Below, piece after piece: positions 46,301 through 56,164 of a DNA stretch of 64,000 nucleotides. Under the pieces are notes generated by a model that was given only the letters and a program-made list of their open reading frames with translations, was not told the DNA's origin and did not search any database. This stretch comes from Polaribacter sp. SA4-12. Lineage in GTDB: Bacteria; Bacteroidota; Bacteroidia; Flavobacteriales; Flavobacteriaceae. The stretch spans positions 2,585,501 through 2,649,500 of the forward strand of contig NZ_CP019334.1 in NCBI RefSeq assembly GCF_002163675.1, written 5' to 3'. The position numbers and the translations under genes were made by a program. Position 1 is the first letter of the stretch; the number at the start of each line of letters is the position of its first letter.

Positions 46301-47734
46301 TTACTTAACCAAAACCACCTTTTTAAAACTACTTTTTGGAGCTTCACACAAAGAACATTCATAATTCCCTGAAAGTTCATTAAAAAGCGTTTTAGGAGCA
46401 ACATTTTGAGTAACATCTCCAAAAGCTTCATCGTAAATTGTTAAACAATCAGAACATTGATACACTTCTAATTCAGTGGTTTCTTTTTGTACCTCAGCTT
46501 CTTTTTCAACTTCAATTTCACTTCCTAATTGATCAAAATACAACTGACTTAATTCCATCAATAAACCAGGTAATTCAACTTTATCCACGTCTTGAACGTG
46601 CATAATATACTTTCGTGTATTTGGATCAAAATTCTTAGCATACAATAGATTATACGTATCTCTTGTTTGGAAACCTTCAATCAATTCTGGTTGCTTATTT
46701 TTCTCAACAACAATAGATGTAAAATAATTAGAAACTTTATTGTAATCTGTAATTCCGAATGTTAAACCATAGGTACTAATATCATTTTGATCGAAGTTAG
46801 AAACCAAATATTTTTTAAGGTTTAAAGCATCTTTATTCGCTACAGAAATATGCCAATTTAACTCTAACATTGAGTGACGCACATTGATTCCTCTTTTACC
46901 TAAAAACTTCTCCCAAACTAGTTTAGATTCTTTTGGAATTCCTTTTACAATAAAAGATTTCCAAGGTGTAATTGATATTTTACCAATCTTATTTTCAGAA
47001 CACAATTCACACATTTCTTTTAAAAATGAAATGTCGTATTTATTGTTTCTCCAATATAAACCCAACCAATATTTATCAACCCCAATTTTATTCATTCCTT
47101 CAAAATAAGGAAATGGGTAAAAAGGAACTTCTAAAGGTTTATCTACAGTTCTATTATTTGTGTCTTCTGCATCACTGACCAACTCAAAAATAGTTTCTAT
47201 AGTTTCTGGTTCTTCTTGAAGAATATTCTCAATAGCAGTTTCAATTTTACCTAAATCCCAACTATAAATTAACGCAGGGTACATTTGTGTTTTTCCCCAA
47301 CCAGGAAGCCTTACATACAAATACCAATAATCTTCATGCTCTGAAGCGATGAAGTTTATATTTCCAGTAAATAAAGGAACTAAACGTTGTTTTGGATCTG
47401 TTAAATTGATTTTTAATTTTGATTTTGCTCTAAATTGCTCTAAAAGATACAAGTATCTATCACCTGTTAACCAAGAAGTACTCGGAAAAATATCTGCACA
47501 AACGTAAGAAGAAACAATGTTTTCTACACCTGTTTCATCAGACTCAACAATCTTCAATTTTTCAAATTGAGCGAGTTCTTCTTCGTTTACATTTTTAGGC
47601 AAAAGAATATCTTGTCTAGACCCAAAAGAAATGGTTTTTAAACCTAAACTTTCTGCAGATTCACAAATGTATTTTAGTTCTCCTGGTGATAAAACTCCAC
47701 CTTTTACGATCAACCTATTTAATTGCTTTTTCAT
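46301..47734 (-). CDS. Nitrite/sulfite-reductase-like protein fused to C-terminal rubredoxin
   Basis: The 477-residue protein has two halves that resemble the ferredoxin-like repeats of nitrite and sulfite reductases (GVLSPGELKYICESAESLG, FGSRQDILLP). I find no C-x5-C and C-x3-C cysteines for a siroheme/[4Fe-4S] centre. The C-terminal 55 residues are a rubredoxin domain with YQCSDCLTIYDEAFGD and YECSLCEAPKSSF. It overlaps the fused nitrate reductase by 4 bp (ATGA), which suggests a fixed stoichiometry. Most likely it is an electron-transfer subunit that feeds the nitrate reductase. The exact role is not known to me. Confidence 0.75.
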   Translation of the reverse strand: MKKQLNRLIVKGGVLSPGELKYICESAESLGLKTISFGSRQDILLPKNVNEEELAQFEKLKIVESDETGVENIVSSYVCADIFPSTSWLTGDRYLYLLEQFRAKSKLKINLTDPKQRLVPLFTGNINFIASEHEDYWYLYVRLPGWGKTQMYPALIYSWDLGKIETAIENILQEEPETIETIFELVSDAEDTNNRTVDKPLEVPFYPFPYFEGMNKIGVDKYWLGLYWRNNKYDISFLKEMCELCSENKIGKISITPWKSFIVKGIPKESKLVWEKFLGKRGINVRHSMLELNWHISVANKDALNLKKYLVSNFDQNDISTYGLTFGITDYNKVSNYFTSIVVEKNKQPELIEGFQTRDTYNLLYAKNFDPNTRKYIMHVQDVDKVELPGLLMELSQLYFDQLGSEIEVEKEAEVQKETTELEVYQCSDCLTIYDEAFGDVTQNVAPKTLFNELSGNYECSLCEAPKSSFKKVVLVK

Positions 47735-50700
47735 GCTCCTACTTTTGCGTTATTCAATATTTCTCTAACTTCAGTCTTACAACTTCCACATCCTAAACCT
47801 GCACCTGTTTTGTTACATAATTTCGTGAAATTAGTACAACCATTCGCAATTTCCTCTTCAAGATTCCCTTCACCAACCTGACTACAAGAACATACTAATT
47901 TTCCTAAAACGGGTTTATCGTTAGATGCTCCTCGTAATAAAGTATTTCGCTTGTCAGACATTTCGATTTTGCTTTCAATCATCGTTTTGAATTCTGCAAA
48001 CTCGTTTTTATCACCTACTAAAACGGCTCCAATTAACAAATCGTCTTTTACGATACATTTCTTATAATAACGTTTAGAAATATCTGTAAAAATAACTTCT
48101 TCATAACTCGGGTCATTTTCTGGAACCGAAATTTCTCCAATACTGCAAAGATTTAAATCGTTGAATTTTAAAATATTCATCAATACAGAACCTTTGTAAG
48201 CTTCACTAATATCACCCGCAATAAAATTAGCTAAAACACCAGCTTGTTCTTCTGCTGCAGATGTAATTCCGAATAATTTATTTTCGAATTCTGCAATTTC
48301 ACCAATCGCAAAAATAGCTGGATCAGAAGATTGTAAATGCTGATTTACCTTTACTCCTCGCCCACAAGAAATTCCGTTATTTTTAGCAATTTCTATATTT
48401 GGTCTTGTACCAATTGCATACACAATTGCATTGGCTGTAATGTATTTTCCACTTTTTAGGTTGATGGTTAATTCACTTGTATCTTCATCATCAAAAACAG
48501 TACTTACCTCATTATCAAAATAAATTTGAATTCCTCTTTCTTGTACATCTAAAGACAATAATTTACTCGAAATTTTATCTAATTGACGTTCCATTAATCT
48601 TGACGCTCTTTGCACAATGGTAATCTTTACCTTTTTGTGTTTCATAGCCGCCGCCAATTCTAAACCTAACAAACCTCCACCAACAATTACAACATGTTGT
48701 TCTTCTGGAGGCAAACCTGTTTCGTCTAAATAATTTTTGAATCGATCTGCATCATTTTTATTACGCATTGTAAATCGACCAGGTAAATCTATTTGTACGT
48801 CATTTGGTATAAAAGGTCTACTACCTGTTGCTAATATTAATTTATCAAAAGAGTGAACTCCGCCATTAGAATCAGTTACTGTTTTATTTTCTTTATCAAT
48901 AGTCTCAATAATCGTTTCTGGATGAATTTTGATATCTAATTTGCTTAATTCAGCATTTTTTATCTTCAATAATTGCTCCCAAGAAAGTTCTTCTGTAATA
49001 TATTCTGGCAATAAAACTCGGTTATAAAACAAGTTTGATTCTTTTGAGAAAACGTGAATTTCATCAACTTCATTATTGTCTCTATAATTCTGTAAAAATC
49101 GAAATGCAGCAGCTCCTGCACCAGCAATTACAATTTTCTCTTTTGCTTTTTTATATTTTGATACAGCTACAGAAGTAAATTTAAAATCTGGTTCTTTAGA
49201 AACAGGATCTACATGTGTATTTGTTAAATTGTTAGCTCTATTTAAATTGTTTTGCAATACTTTACCCCAATGCATTGGTAAGAAAACGACTCCTTTTTTA
49301 ATTTCATCGGTAATTTTTGCACGAACTCTAACAACTCCATTTCCACTTTTTATCTCTGTAATATCTCCATCTTTTACGCCATTTAAAAACGCATCAACAG
49401 GATTAATTTCTAATACAGGTCTTGGATAATGTGTTTTTAATCGAGAAACTTTTCCCGTTTTAGTCATTGTGTGCCACTGATCTCTAACACGACCAGTTGT
49501 TAAAATTAAAGGAAATTCATCACTAATTTTTACGGATGTATTTTCTATTGTTGACGGAGTATTAAAGATTGCCTTTTGAGATGGCGTATAGAATTTTTTA
49601 TCTTCAAAAAGACGCGGTGTTCCTTTATGACGATATTCATTTACTGGCCATTGAAAAGTTCCTTCGTTTTTTAAACGATCATAATTTAAGAAAGAAACAT
49701 CAATATTTGTTCCTTTGGTCATAGAAGCATATTCATCATAAATTTCTTCAGCTCCATTATAATCAAAACCTCTAAAGCCCATTCTTTGTGCAAAATCACA
49801 AAAAATTTCTACATCTGGTCTTGCTTCACCAGGAGCTTCAATTGCTTTTGGTAAATAAGAAATTCTTCTTTCAGAATTGGTCATTGTTCCTTCTTTCTCT
49901 AACCAGGCTGCTGCTGGCAATACCAAATCTGCATAATTTACAGTATCTGATTTATGAGAAATTTCTTGTACTACAACAAATTTAGAGTTTGCCATTGCTT
50001 TTTCTATTTGATGAGAATTTGGCATACTCACCAATGGATTTGTACAAGCAATCCAAACTGCTTTTAGTTTACCGCTTTCTAGATCGTCAAACATTTCTGT
50101 TGCTGTTAATCCTGGTTTTGCAGATATTTTATCTACTCCCCAAAATTGTGCAACCTCTCTTCTATGTTCTTCGTTATTTAAATCTTTATGAACAGCTAAT
50201 AAGTTTGCCATTCCACCAACTTCTCGTCCACCCATTGCATTTGGCTGTCCTGTTAATGAAAAAGGACCAGAACCTGGTTTACCAACTTGACCTGTAATTA
50301 ATGACAAATTCATTAGTGAAGTATTTTTGTCTGTACCTATTACACTTTGGTTTAGACCCATTGCCCACATACTGATAAATCCTTTAGAAAGACCAATCAT
50401 TTTTGCAGCTTGTTGAATATCCTTTTCAGGAACTCCACACAATTTTGACGCTTTTTTTAATGATGTTTCAAAAATTAATTTTTTATAGGCATCAAAACCT
50501 TCAGTATGTTTTTTTATAAAATTATCATCAATTAAACCACTTTTATACAAACATCTACCAATTGCATTCTGTAAAATAACATCTGTTCCTGGAGTTAATT
50601 GTAAGTGTAAATCTGCAAATTTTGCTGAATCTGTTTTACGAGGATCAATAACTATGATATTTACATCTGGGTTTTCTTCTTTATGCTTTTCTATGCGTCT

Positions 50701-51252
50701 AAATAAAATAGGATGACACCAAGCAGGATTTGCTCCTGTAATTAAAAAAGTGTCTGCTAATTCGATATCTTCATACGAAATTGGCACACTATCTTCTCCG
50801 AATGTTTTTTTGTAACCAACCACTGCAGAACTCATACATAAACGTGAGTTGGTATCTATATTATTGGTTCCTAAAAAACCTTTTGTTAGTTTATTAGCAA
50901 TGTAATATTCTTCTGTTAAACTTTGCCCTGAAACATAAAAAGCAACTGAATCTGGACCGTGTTTTTTAATAATGGATTTAAAAACGTTGGCTGCTCTATC
51001 TAAAGCAGTATCCCAACTTACGCGCTCACGAGGGTGAGAACGACTCCATCGCATTTCTGGATATAAAATTCTGTCTGAAGTATCATTAGCAACGTAATGC
51101 AAGTTCATCCCTTTAGAACATAACATTCCTTTATTTACAGGATGCTCTTTATCACCTTCAACAGAAACCTTGTTGTTGATGTCTTTTTTTACGATAATTC
51201 CACAACCAACTCCACAATAAGAGCACGTTGTTTTAATTTCATTTTTAACCAT
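47731..51252 (-). CDS. nasC: Assimilatory nitrate reductase fused to a NirB-like FAD reductase and BFD domain
   Basis: A 1173-residue fusion. Residues 1 to about 690 are a NasA/NapA-like molybdoenzyme with [4Fe-4S] motif TCSYCGVGCG (Cys10, 13, 17), probable molybdenum ligand Cys139 in DTNSRLCMSSAVVG, and GGREVGGMANLL. Residues of about 705-1090 form a pyridine nucleotide-disulfide oxidoreductase with FAD and NAD(P) motifs (IVIAGAGAAAFRFL, HVVIVGGGLLGLELAAAM). The C-terminal 60 residues are a BFD [2Fe-2S] domain (VCSCSQVGEG, GLGCGSC). In many bacteria the catalytic and reductase parts are separate proteins. It has no signal peptide and acts in the cytoplasm. It is translationally coupled to the rubredoxin protein. 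Confidence 0.92.
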   Translation of the reverse strand: MVKNEIKTTCSYCGVGCGIIVKKDINNKVSVEGDKEHPVNKGMLCSKGMNLHYVANDTSDRILYPEMRWSRSHPRERVSWDTALDRAANVFKSIIKKHGPDSVAFYVSGQSLTEEYYIANKLTKGFLGTNNIDTNSRLCMSSAVVGYKKTFGEDSVPISYEDIELADTFLITGANPAWCHPILFRRIEKHKEENPDVNIIVIDPRKTDSAKFADLHLQLTPGTDVILQNAIGRCLYKSGLIDDNFIKKHTEGFDAYKKLIFETSLKKASKLCGVPEKDIQQAAKMIGLSKGFISMWAMGLNQSVIGTDKNTSLMNLSLITGQVGKPGSGPFSLTGQPNAMGGREVGGMANLLAVHKDLNNEEHRREVAQFWGVDKISAKPGLTATEMFDDLESGKLKAVWIACTNPLVSMPNSHQIEKAMANSKFVVVQEISHKSDTVNYADLVLPAAAWLEKEGTMTNSERRISYLPKAIEAPGEARPDVEIFCDFAQRMGFRGFDYNGAEEIYDEYASMTKGTNIDVSFLNYDRLKNEGTFQWPVNEYRHKGTPRLFEDKKFYTPSQKAIFNTPSTIENTSVKISDEFPLILTTGRVRDQWHTMTKTGKVSRLKTHYPRPVLEINPVDAFLNGVKDGDITEIKSGNGVVRVRAKITDEIKKGVVFLPMHWGKVLQNNLNRANNLTNTHVDPVSKEPDFKFTSVAVSKYKKAKEKIVIAGAGAAAFRFLQNYRDNNEVDEIHVFSKESNLFYNRVLLPEYITEELSWEQLLKIKNAELSKLDIKIHPETIIETIDKENKTVTDSNGGVHSFDKLILATGSRPFIPNDVQIDLPGRFTMRNKNDADRFKNYLDETGLPPEEQHVVIVGGGLLGLELAAAMKHKKVKITIVQRASRLMERQLDKISSKLLSLDVQERGIQIYFDNEVSTVFDDEDTSELTINLKSGKYITANAIVYAIGTRPNIEIAKNNGISCGRGVKVNQHLQSSDPAIFAIGEIAEFENKLFGITSAAEEQAGVLANFIAGDISEAYKGSVLMNILKFNDLNLCSIGEISVPENDPSYEEVIFTDISKRYYKKCIVKDDLLIGAVLVGDKNEFAEFKTMIESKIEMSDKRNTLLRGASNDKPVLGKLVCSCSQVGEGNLEEEIANGCTNFTKLCNKTGAGLGCGSCKTEVREILNNAKVGA

Positions 51253-51424
51253 TTAGACCAAGATTTTATACTAAATACGACATTAAAATATTACAAACCA
51301 AACATTGGTTTTATTATTCTGAATACACTAAAAAAGCATCCTTAGAATTTTTATATCAACAAAAAAGAACATCGTTAATAGTCAATTTTGTTATTCAGAA
51401 TTTCTTCTGATGAAAGACTTTTTA

Positions 51425-52855
51425 CTACGCTTTTACTTTAATAGGAATTAACTCTGGCGTTACTCCATTTATTTTTTCTGGTGCTTCTTCATTTTCTTCT
51501 TCTACAGAAAACTTAATAGTTAAAGCAATAATACCTGTAACTACAACTACAAAACCAATTAGTAAATACCCGCTAGAAACTGCGCTAGACGAAGCAACTG
51601 ATTGTGCTGTTTTTATTACCTCATCTCCCAAACCTTCATTTGCTGCAATTGCTGCTTTTTCTGCCAATGCAGATTTAGATTTTAACAACATTGCTGCTAA
51701 AAATGCTCCAACATTTCCTCCTGCTCCTACAATTCCAGAAACAGAACCAATTGCTTTTTTATTGATAAATGGCACTACAGAGAACGTTGCTCCTTCTGCC
51801 ATTTGAACACTTAAACTAAATAAAATTAATAAAACAACTCCTAAAACCAAACTTGTTGCTCCAGAGAAAAAGATAAGTATTACTCCTTGTAATGTTAAGA
51901 TGAAAGACAAGAATAAAACACGACCTCTTAAGCCTTTTAATTTCCCAAATTTATCACCAAAGAAACCACCTAAAGTTCTTGCAAAAATATTCATCAAAGC
52001 AAATGACAATACAATATTACCTGCTGTTACTCTTTGTAATTGAAAGGTGTTCTGAAGATAATCATCCATAGTTCCATAAACCGTTAATTCGATTCCAAAA
52101 CTTGCTGCATACACAACAAAAAGAATCCAAACTCTATAATCTTTTAACACTTCTAAAAAACCAATTTGATCTTTTTTAGTAACAATCATTTCTCCAGAAG
52201 CTTTTAATTCACTAAAGTTTCCTTTTGGAGTATCTTGTGTAAAAAAGAAATAAACGATTCCCATTAAAAAACAAACAATACCAGCAATTACCATAGAATA
52301 TCTCCAAGCTTCTCCATCTGCAACACCAAAAGCAACAACTGCTGCTGCTATTAAAGGCATTCCTAATCTATTTGCTCCTCCACCTAAGTTTCCCCAACCT
52401 GCAGAAGTTGCATTTGCAGTTCCCACAATATTTGGTGCAAACATTAATGAAGTATGTACTTGTGTAATTACAAAGGAAGCACCGATAAAACCAATAAATA
52501 GTCTACACACTAAAAATTGGGTTGGCGTTTGTACCAATCCACATAAAATTACAGGAATTGCGCCTAACATTAATAACCAAGTATAACATAATCTTGGCCC
52601 GTATTTATCACATAATTTACCAATCAATAAACGTGCAAAAACGGTTCCTGAAACTGCTAAAATAATTGAGTTCCATTTTTGATCTGGAGTTAAACCTAAA
52701 TCTTTTACAACATCTGGCATAAAAGGAACAATACCAAACCATGCAAAAAAGCACAAAAAGAATGATACAGATGTAATCCAAAATGTACGTGTTGAAATAT
52801 TCTTAAAATCGAATAAACTTAATTTTGTTGATTTTTCTTGCGTTAAATTTATCAT
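51425..52855 (-). CDS. narK: Nitrate/nitrite MFS transporter (NarK/NrtP family)
   Basis: A 476-residue transporter with twelve predicted spans. It carries the two glycine-rich nitrate signature regions, SAGWGNLGGGANRLGMPL and VGAGGNVGAFLAAMLLKSK, typical of NarK/NrtP proteins. The frame is open from a GTG at 52876, but I choose ATG 52855 (MINLTQEKSTKLS) because the -7 box would overlap the longer start. It is a second nitrate uptake route beside the ABC importer. The nitrate-regulon palindrome lies just upstream. Confidence 0.93.
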   Translation of the reverse strand: MINLTQEKSTKLSLFDFKNISTRTFWITSVSFFLCFFAWFGIVPFMPDVVKDLGLTPDQKWNSIILAVSGTVFARLLIGKLCDKYGPRLCYTWLLMLGAIPVILCGLVQTPTQFLVCRLFIGFIGASFVITQVHTSLMFAPNIVGTANATSAGWGNLGGGANRLGMPLIAAAVVAFGVADGEAWRYSMVIAGIVCFLMGIVYFFFTQDTPKGNFSELKASGEMIVTKKDQIGFLEVLKDYRVWILFVVYAASFGIELTVYGTMDDYLQNTFQLQRVTAGNIVLSFALMNIFARTLGGFFGDKFGKLKGLRGRVLFLSFILTLQGVILIFFSGATSLVLGVVLLILFSLSVQMAEGATFSVVPFINKKAIGSVSGIVGAGGNVGAFLAAMLLKSKSALAEKAAIAANEGLGDEVIKTAQSVASSSAVSSGYLLIGFVVVVTGIIALTIKFSVEEENEEAPEKINGVTPELIPIKVKA

Positions 52856-52875
52856 AATACCTAATTTTATAAACA

Positions 52876-52896
52876 CAAAACTAAGTATAAATACTT
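52876..52896 (-). promoter_or_regulatory. Nitrate-regulon palindrome and -7 box of narK
   Basis: AAGTATAAATACTT (52883..52896) abuts TAGTTTTG on the minus strand (52876..52883), a perfect TAnnTTTG, 21 bp before the ATG. A further TACGTA box is centred 28 bp upstream (52915..52920). Confidence 0.7.
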
Positions 52897-53027
52897 AATT
52901 TTAGTGTTAAAAAATACGTATATTATAATTATTAGTAGATTAACAATTACGTAATAGTGATTTTAAGAATTTGATAAATTAGACGTTAAAAAACAAGTAG
53001 AATAGAAAACAGCAATATCAGAAATAC

Positions 53028-53687
53028 TTATATTAATTGATATTTTCTTGCTTTACTCGTCAATTCACTTAAATTCTTTGCCTCTAATTTCTTCATTAAG
53101 TTAAAACGATGCACTTCTGCAGTACGTTTACTAATTGATAATTCTTCAGCAATTTCTTTATTATTTTTTAGTTCAGAAACTAAAACTAATATTTGTTTTT
53201 CTCTCTTTGTTAATTTAAAAGGAAGTGTAGGAATTTCTTTTTTTGGTTCTGCTGCTTTGTTGGTATTTCCATTTACAAAGTTGTTCATTATAATAGAAGA
53301 AACATCACCGGTAAAATACTTACCTCCTTCAGCAACTTTGTGTACTGCTTTCAAAAACTCTTCTTTACTTGCTCCTTTCAACAAATAACCATCAGCACCT
53401 GCTTGTATCGATTTTACTACATATTCTTCAGAATCGTGCATAGAAAGCACTAAGGTTTTTACGTCGATTTTATTCTTAGTAATTTCTGCAACCACTTCAA
53501 TTCCATTCATTTCTGGCATTCTAATATCAACAATAAGAACGTGAGGTTTACTTTTGACAATTACTTCTAAAGCTTCTTTTCCATCAGAAGCTTCATCTAT
53601 AACAGTAATTCCTGTTTGATCTTCTAAAAGTGCTTTAATTCCGTCTCTTACCAAAACATGGTCGTCTGCTAAAACTACATTTATCAT
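53028..53687 (-). CDS. narL: NarL/FixJ-type response regulator
   Basis: A 219-residue response regulator with a receiver domain (ADDHVLVRDGIKALL, phosphorylation Asp54 in VLIVDIRMPEMNG, and Lys in YLLKGASKEEF) and a LuxR-type HTH (LTKREKQILVLVSELKNNKEIAEELSISKRT, read in parts). It is 56 bp downstream of the NarX-like kinase gene, making a two-component pair. It is a second candidate, besides the Crp/Fnr protein, for control of the nitrate promoters. Confidence 0.93.
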   Translation of the reverse strand: MINVVLADDHVLVRDGIKALLEDQTGITVIDEASDGKEALEVIVKSKPHVLIVDIRMPEMNGIEVVAEITKNKIDVKTLVLSMHDSEEYVVKSIQAGADGYLLKGASKEEFLKAVHKVAEGGKYFTGDVSSIIMNNFVNGNTNKAAEPKKEIPTLPFKLTKREKQILVLVSELKNNKEIAEELSISKRTAEVHRFNLMKKLEAKNLSELTSKARKYQLI

Positions 53688-53743
53688 ATTTGTAATATTT
53701 TATACGTACAAAAGTAGCGTTTTTAAGTAAAACTACGTATTTT

Positions 53744-55555
53744 TTAAATTGGGATATTTAAAGTAACTCTAGTTCCCTGTCCTAATTCAGAATTTAAGAA
53801 CAATCTACCTTCTACGTATTTAATTCTTTCTTTCATAAAAGTCATTCCCATTCCTCCATCACCATTTTTTACTTTCTTTACTTTTGATGGTTCAAAACCT
53901 TTACCATCATCATCTATCACAATACTTAGTATATTTTTACTGTGAGAAAGTGAGACCAAAATATGAGAAGATTCAGCGTATTTAATAGCATTATTTATAG
54001 CTTCTTGTACAATTCTATAAATATTAATTTCTACAAGCGAATCTAAACGTTCATTGAAATCTGTTTTATTATAAAACAAAATTTCTTTTCCTGTTAACTT
54101 CCCTAATTCTTTGGTTAATTTAGAAATTGCAGGCACAACTCCGTGATCAGATAATTCTGGTGGCGTTAAATTAAAAGTAGCAGTTCTAACACCTTTAATA
54201 ATATTGGTTGTGAGCTCTTTTAAATGTTCAATTTTTGAAGCCGTTTTTTCAACATCATTTATATTGATGCTTTCTAAATTATATTTTAAGCCAGTTAACA
54301 TTTGCCCAATACCATCGTGCACATCTTTGGCAATTCTGTTTTGTTCTTTTTCTTGATTTTCAATAATCTTACTTGAGATTATTTTTTGCTGACTCATTTT
54401 TTCCTCAAAACTCTCTTTTGTCAGTCTTTCAATCTCTATTTGCCCTTCTTTTCTTGCAGTAATTTCTGAAGCTATAATTAATAATTCAGATTTATCTTCA
54501 GTTGGTCTATAAGGAACAATCGACATTTCTAACCAAACGTCTTCACCTCCTTTTATGGTTGCTTTTACTTCTCCCTGCCAACCCGTTTTTTTATGTTTAC
54601 TAATTAAATCTTCAATTAATAATTGCTCGTTTTCATTACTCGATAAAATAGTCCAAAAGAAAATTTCTTTCTTGAATTTTGAAAACTTAAACAATCGTGA
54701 AAACTTATTTCCCATATGAATAAGATCTCCATTTGGAGAAATTCTGGCAAACAATAAAGTTTCATCAATTGCCTGACTTAAAGCACGTAATTCTCTAATC
54801 GATTTTTCTTTAGAAATACTTAATTCGTCTGCATTAAAAGCCATCTGTTTAGCTTCCTTTTCCGCTGATAATAATTTTGCTAATGTTGCTTTTACTGATT
54901 TTGCTGTTGGCCAAAAAATGAATAAAAATTCTCCAAAAAGAATTAATAGTGTTAAGATCATTAATGAAAATTCTAAAGTTCTTAACCAAGCAACTTTTTC
55001 ATCAGCTTCTACATCATATTGATTCACAATTGCATCCATCATCAATAAAAAAGAACCTTCATTACTGGTTACTTTTTTAATATCAGAAGCTAATTCATCA
55101 ATAGAAATTAAAGGTTTATTTTCTAATTTTAGAATGACAGATTTTGATGCTTTTTGAATAGTATCAAAAACAGGATTGATTGCTATAAATTTACTTTCTA
55201 TAGCAATACTATTTTGTTTAGGAAGCCCTAAACTATCATTTCCTTTTTGCAAAGATTTATGAGATAACTCCCATAAATACAATGTTTTTTTAATATTTTC
55301 TTTAAGAAGAACTCTATTTTTTTCATCAGAATAAACAGATAGAGAAACAATTTCTTTCGTCAATTTCTGACTCAACATACGCTGTCTACCAGCAACGTTT
55401 ATTACTGTAGAATCGCTTTGTTGTTTGTTTAAATGATTACGGACTAAAACCTGACTAATAATTACAGAAAGTGCAATTGCACTTAAAGCAATAATGTATA
55501 AACGGCTTAATTTATTAAACGTTCTTTGGTCTAATGAATTGCCTTTTTTTGTCAT
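53744..55555 (-). CDS. narX: NarX-like nitrate/nitrite sensor histidine kinase
   Basis: A 603-residue membrane kinase. Its two spans (about residues 16-36 and 196-216) flank a helical periplasmic sensor (NarX/PilJ type). The sensor contains INVAGRQRMLSQKLTKEI, which resembles the NarX P-box that binds nitrate. A PAS domain follows at about 255-375 (FARISPNGDLIHMGNKF), then a HisKA_3 domain with RIAKDVHDGIGQMLTGLKYN and a HATPase (VDDDGKGFEPSKVKK, GGMGMTFMKERI). Its partner response regulator is next. It lies 15 bp from DUF4202, at the end of the nirB operon. Confidence 0.9.
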   Translation of the reverse strand: MTKKGNSLDQRTFNKLSRLYIIALSAIALSVIISQVLVRNHLNKQQSDSTVINVAGRQRMLSQKLTKEIVSLSVYSDEKNRVLLKENIKKTLYLWELSHKSLQKGNDSLGLPKQNSIAIESKFIAINPVFDTIQKASKSVILKLENKPLISIDELASDIKKVTSNEGSFLLMMDAIVNQYDVEADEKVAWLRTLEFSLMILTLLILFGEFLFIFWPTAKSVKATLAKLLSAEKEAKQMAFNADELSISKEKSIRELRALSQAIDETLLFARISPNGDLIHMGNKFSRLFKFSKFKKEIFFWTILSSNENEQLLIEDLISKHKKTGWQGEVKATIKGGEDVWLEMSIVPYRPTEDKSELLIIASEITARKEGQIEIERLTKESFEEKMSQQKIISSKIIENQEKEQNRIAKDVHDGIGQMLTGLKYNLESININDVEKTASKIEHLKELTTNIIKGVRTATFNLTPPELSDHGVVPAISKLTKELGKLTGKEILFYNKTDFNERLDSLVEINIYRIVQEAINNAIKYAESSHILVSLSHSKNILSIVIDDDGKGFEPSKVKKVKNGDGGMGMTFMKERIKYVEGRLFLNSELGQGTRVTLNIPI

Positions 55556-55570
55556 TTTAAATTACAGTTA

Positions 55571-56155
55571 TTATGAAATAGCTTGTTTTACTAATGCTAA
55601 ACTTTTTTCAGAAAAAGGAATTTTTAAAGCAGCTGCATGTCCTTTATCAGACATTTTTACCCACGTTTTTTTAAGGATATCGATGATTTTTTCATCAGTA
55701 TGTTTTGCTGCAAATTCATCAAAATAATAATCTAGAAAAACCAAACAAATAGTATCTTCTAAAGTTTGAGATTCTTCATTTTTCTTGATAAATTTCTTTA
55801 AGATAATCTTTTGAACTCTATCTACAAACTGATCATCAAAACCAACTTGCACTAAGATTTCTCCAGTAAGATCTGCGTGCATTTTTTTCAATTCTTCACG
55901 CCATTTTAAATATCCTACTCTATCCATTGGATATTCTTTTCTCGCAATTTTCCAACGACAAATATGTTGTCCTCTTGCAGCAATCTGAAGTGCTTTAGAT
56001 GCATTTGGATCAAATTGAAGTAACTTTCTTGTCATCCTTTGAGAATACAATAACTCTTTAGGATACTCTATATCTGCGACTTGATACGTAGTTGTATCTT
56101 CAGCATTTTTTTTATCAATAATTGCAATGGCAGTTTCAAATCTTGTAGGCTTCAT
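55571..56155 (-). CDS. DUF4202 family protein
   Basis: A 194-residue protein of the DUF4202 family, which is often found beside nitrate and nitrite assimilation genes. Conserved sequences include ELLYSQRMTRKLLQFDP, ARGQHICRWKIARKEYPMDR, YLKWREELKKMHADL and LVFLDYYFDEFA. The histidines and acidic residues recall an HD-type metal hydrolase, but I cannot confirm that. It is placed between nirD (9 bp) and narX (15 bp), so it is part of the nitrite operon. No biochemical function is established that I know of. Confidence 0.85.
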   Translation of the reverse strand: MKPTRFETAIAIIDKKNAEDTTTYQVADIEYPKELLYSQRMTRKLLQFDPNASKALQIAARGQHICRWKIARKEYPMDRVGYLKWREELKKMHADLTGEILVQVGFDDQFVDRVQKIILKKFIKKNEESQTLEDTICLVFLDYYFDEFAAKHTDEKIIDILKKTWVKMSDKGHAAALKIPFSEKSLALVKQAIS

Positions 56156-56164
56156 TTTTTGTAT

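Noticed and set aside
49989..50297. 102-codon plus-strand frame opposite the nitrate reductase
   Set aside because: It is fully antisense to a conserved molybdoenzyme domain, and its composition follows from that.
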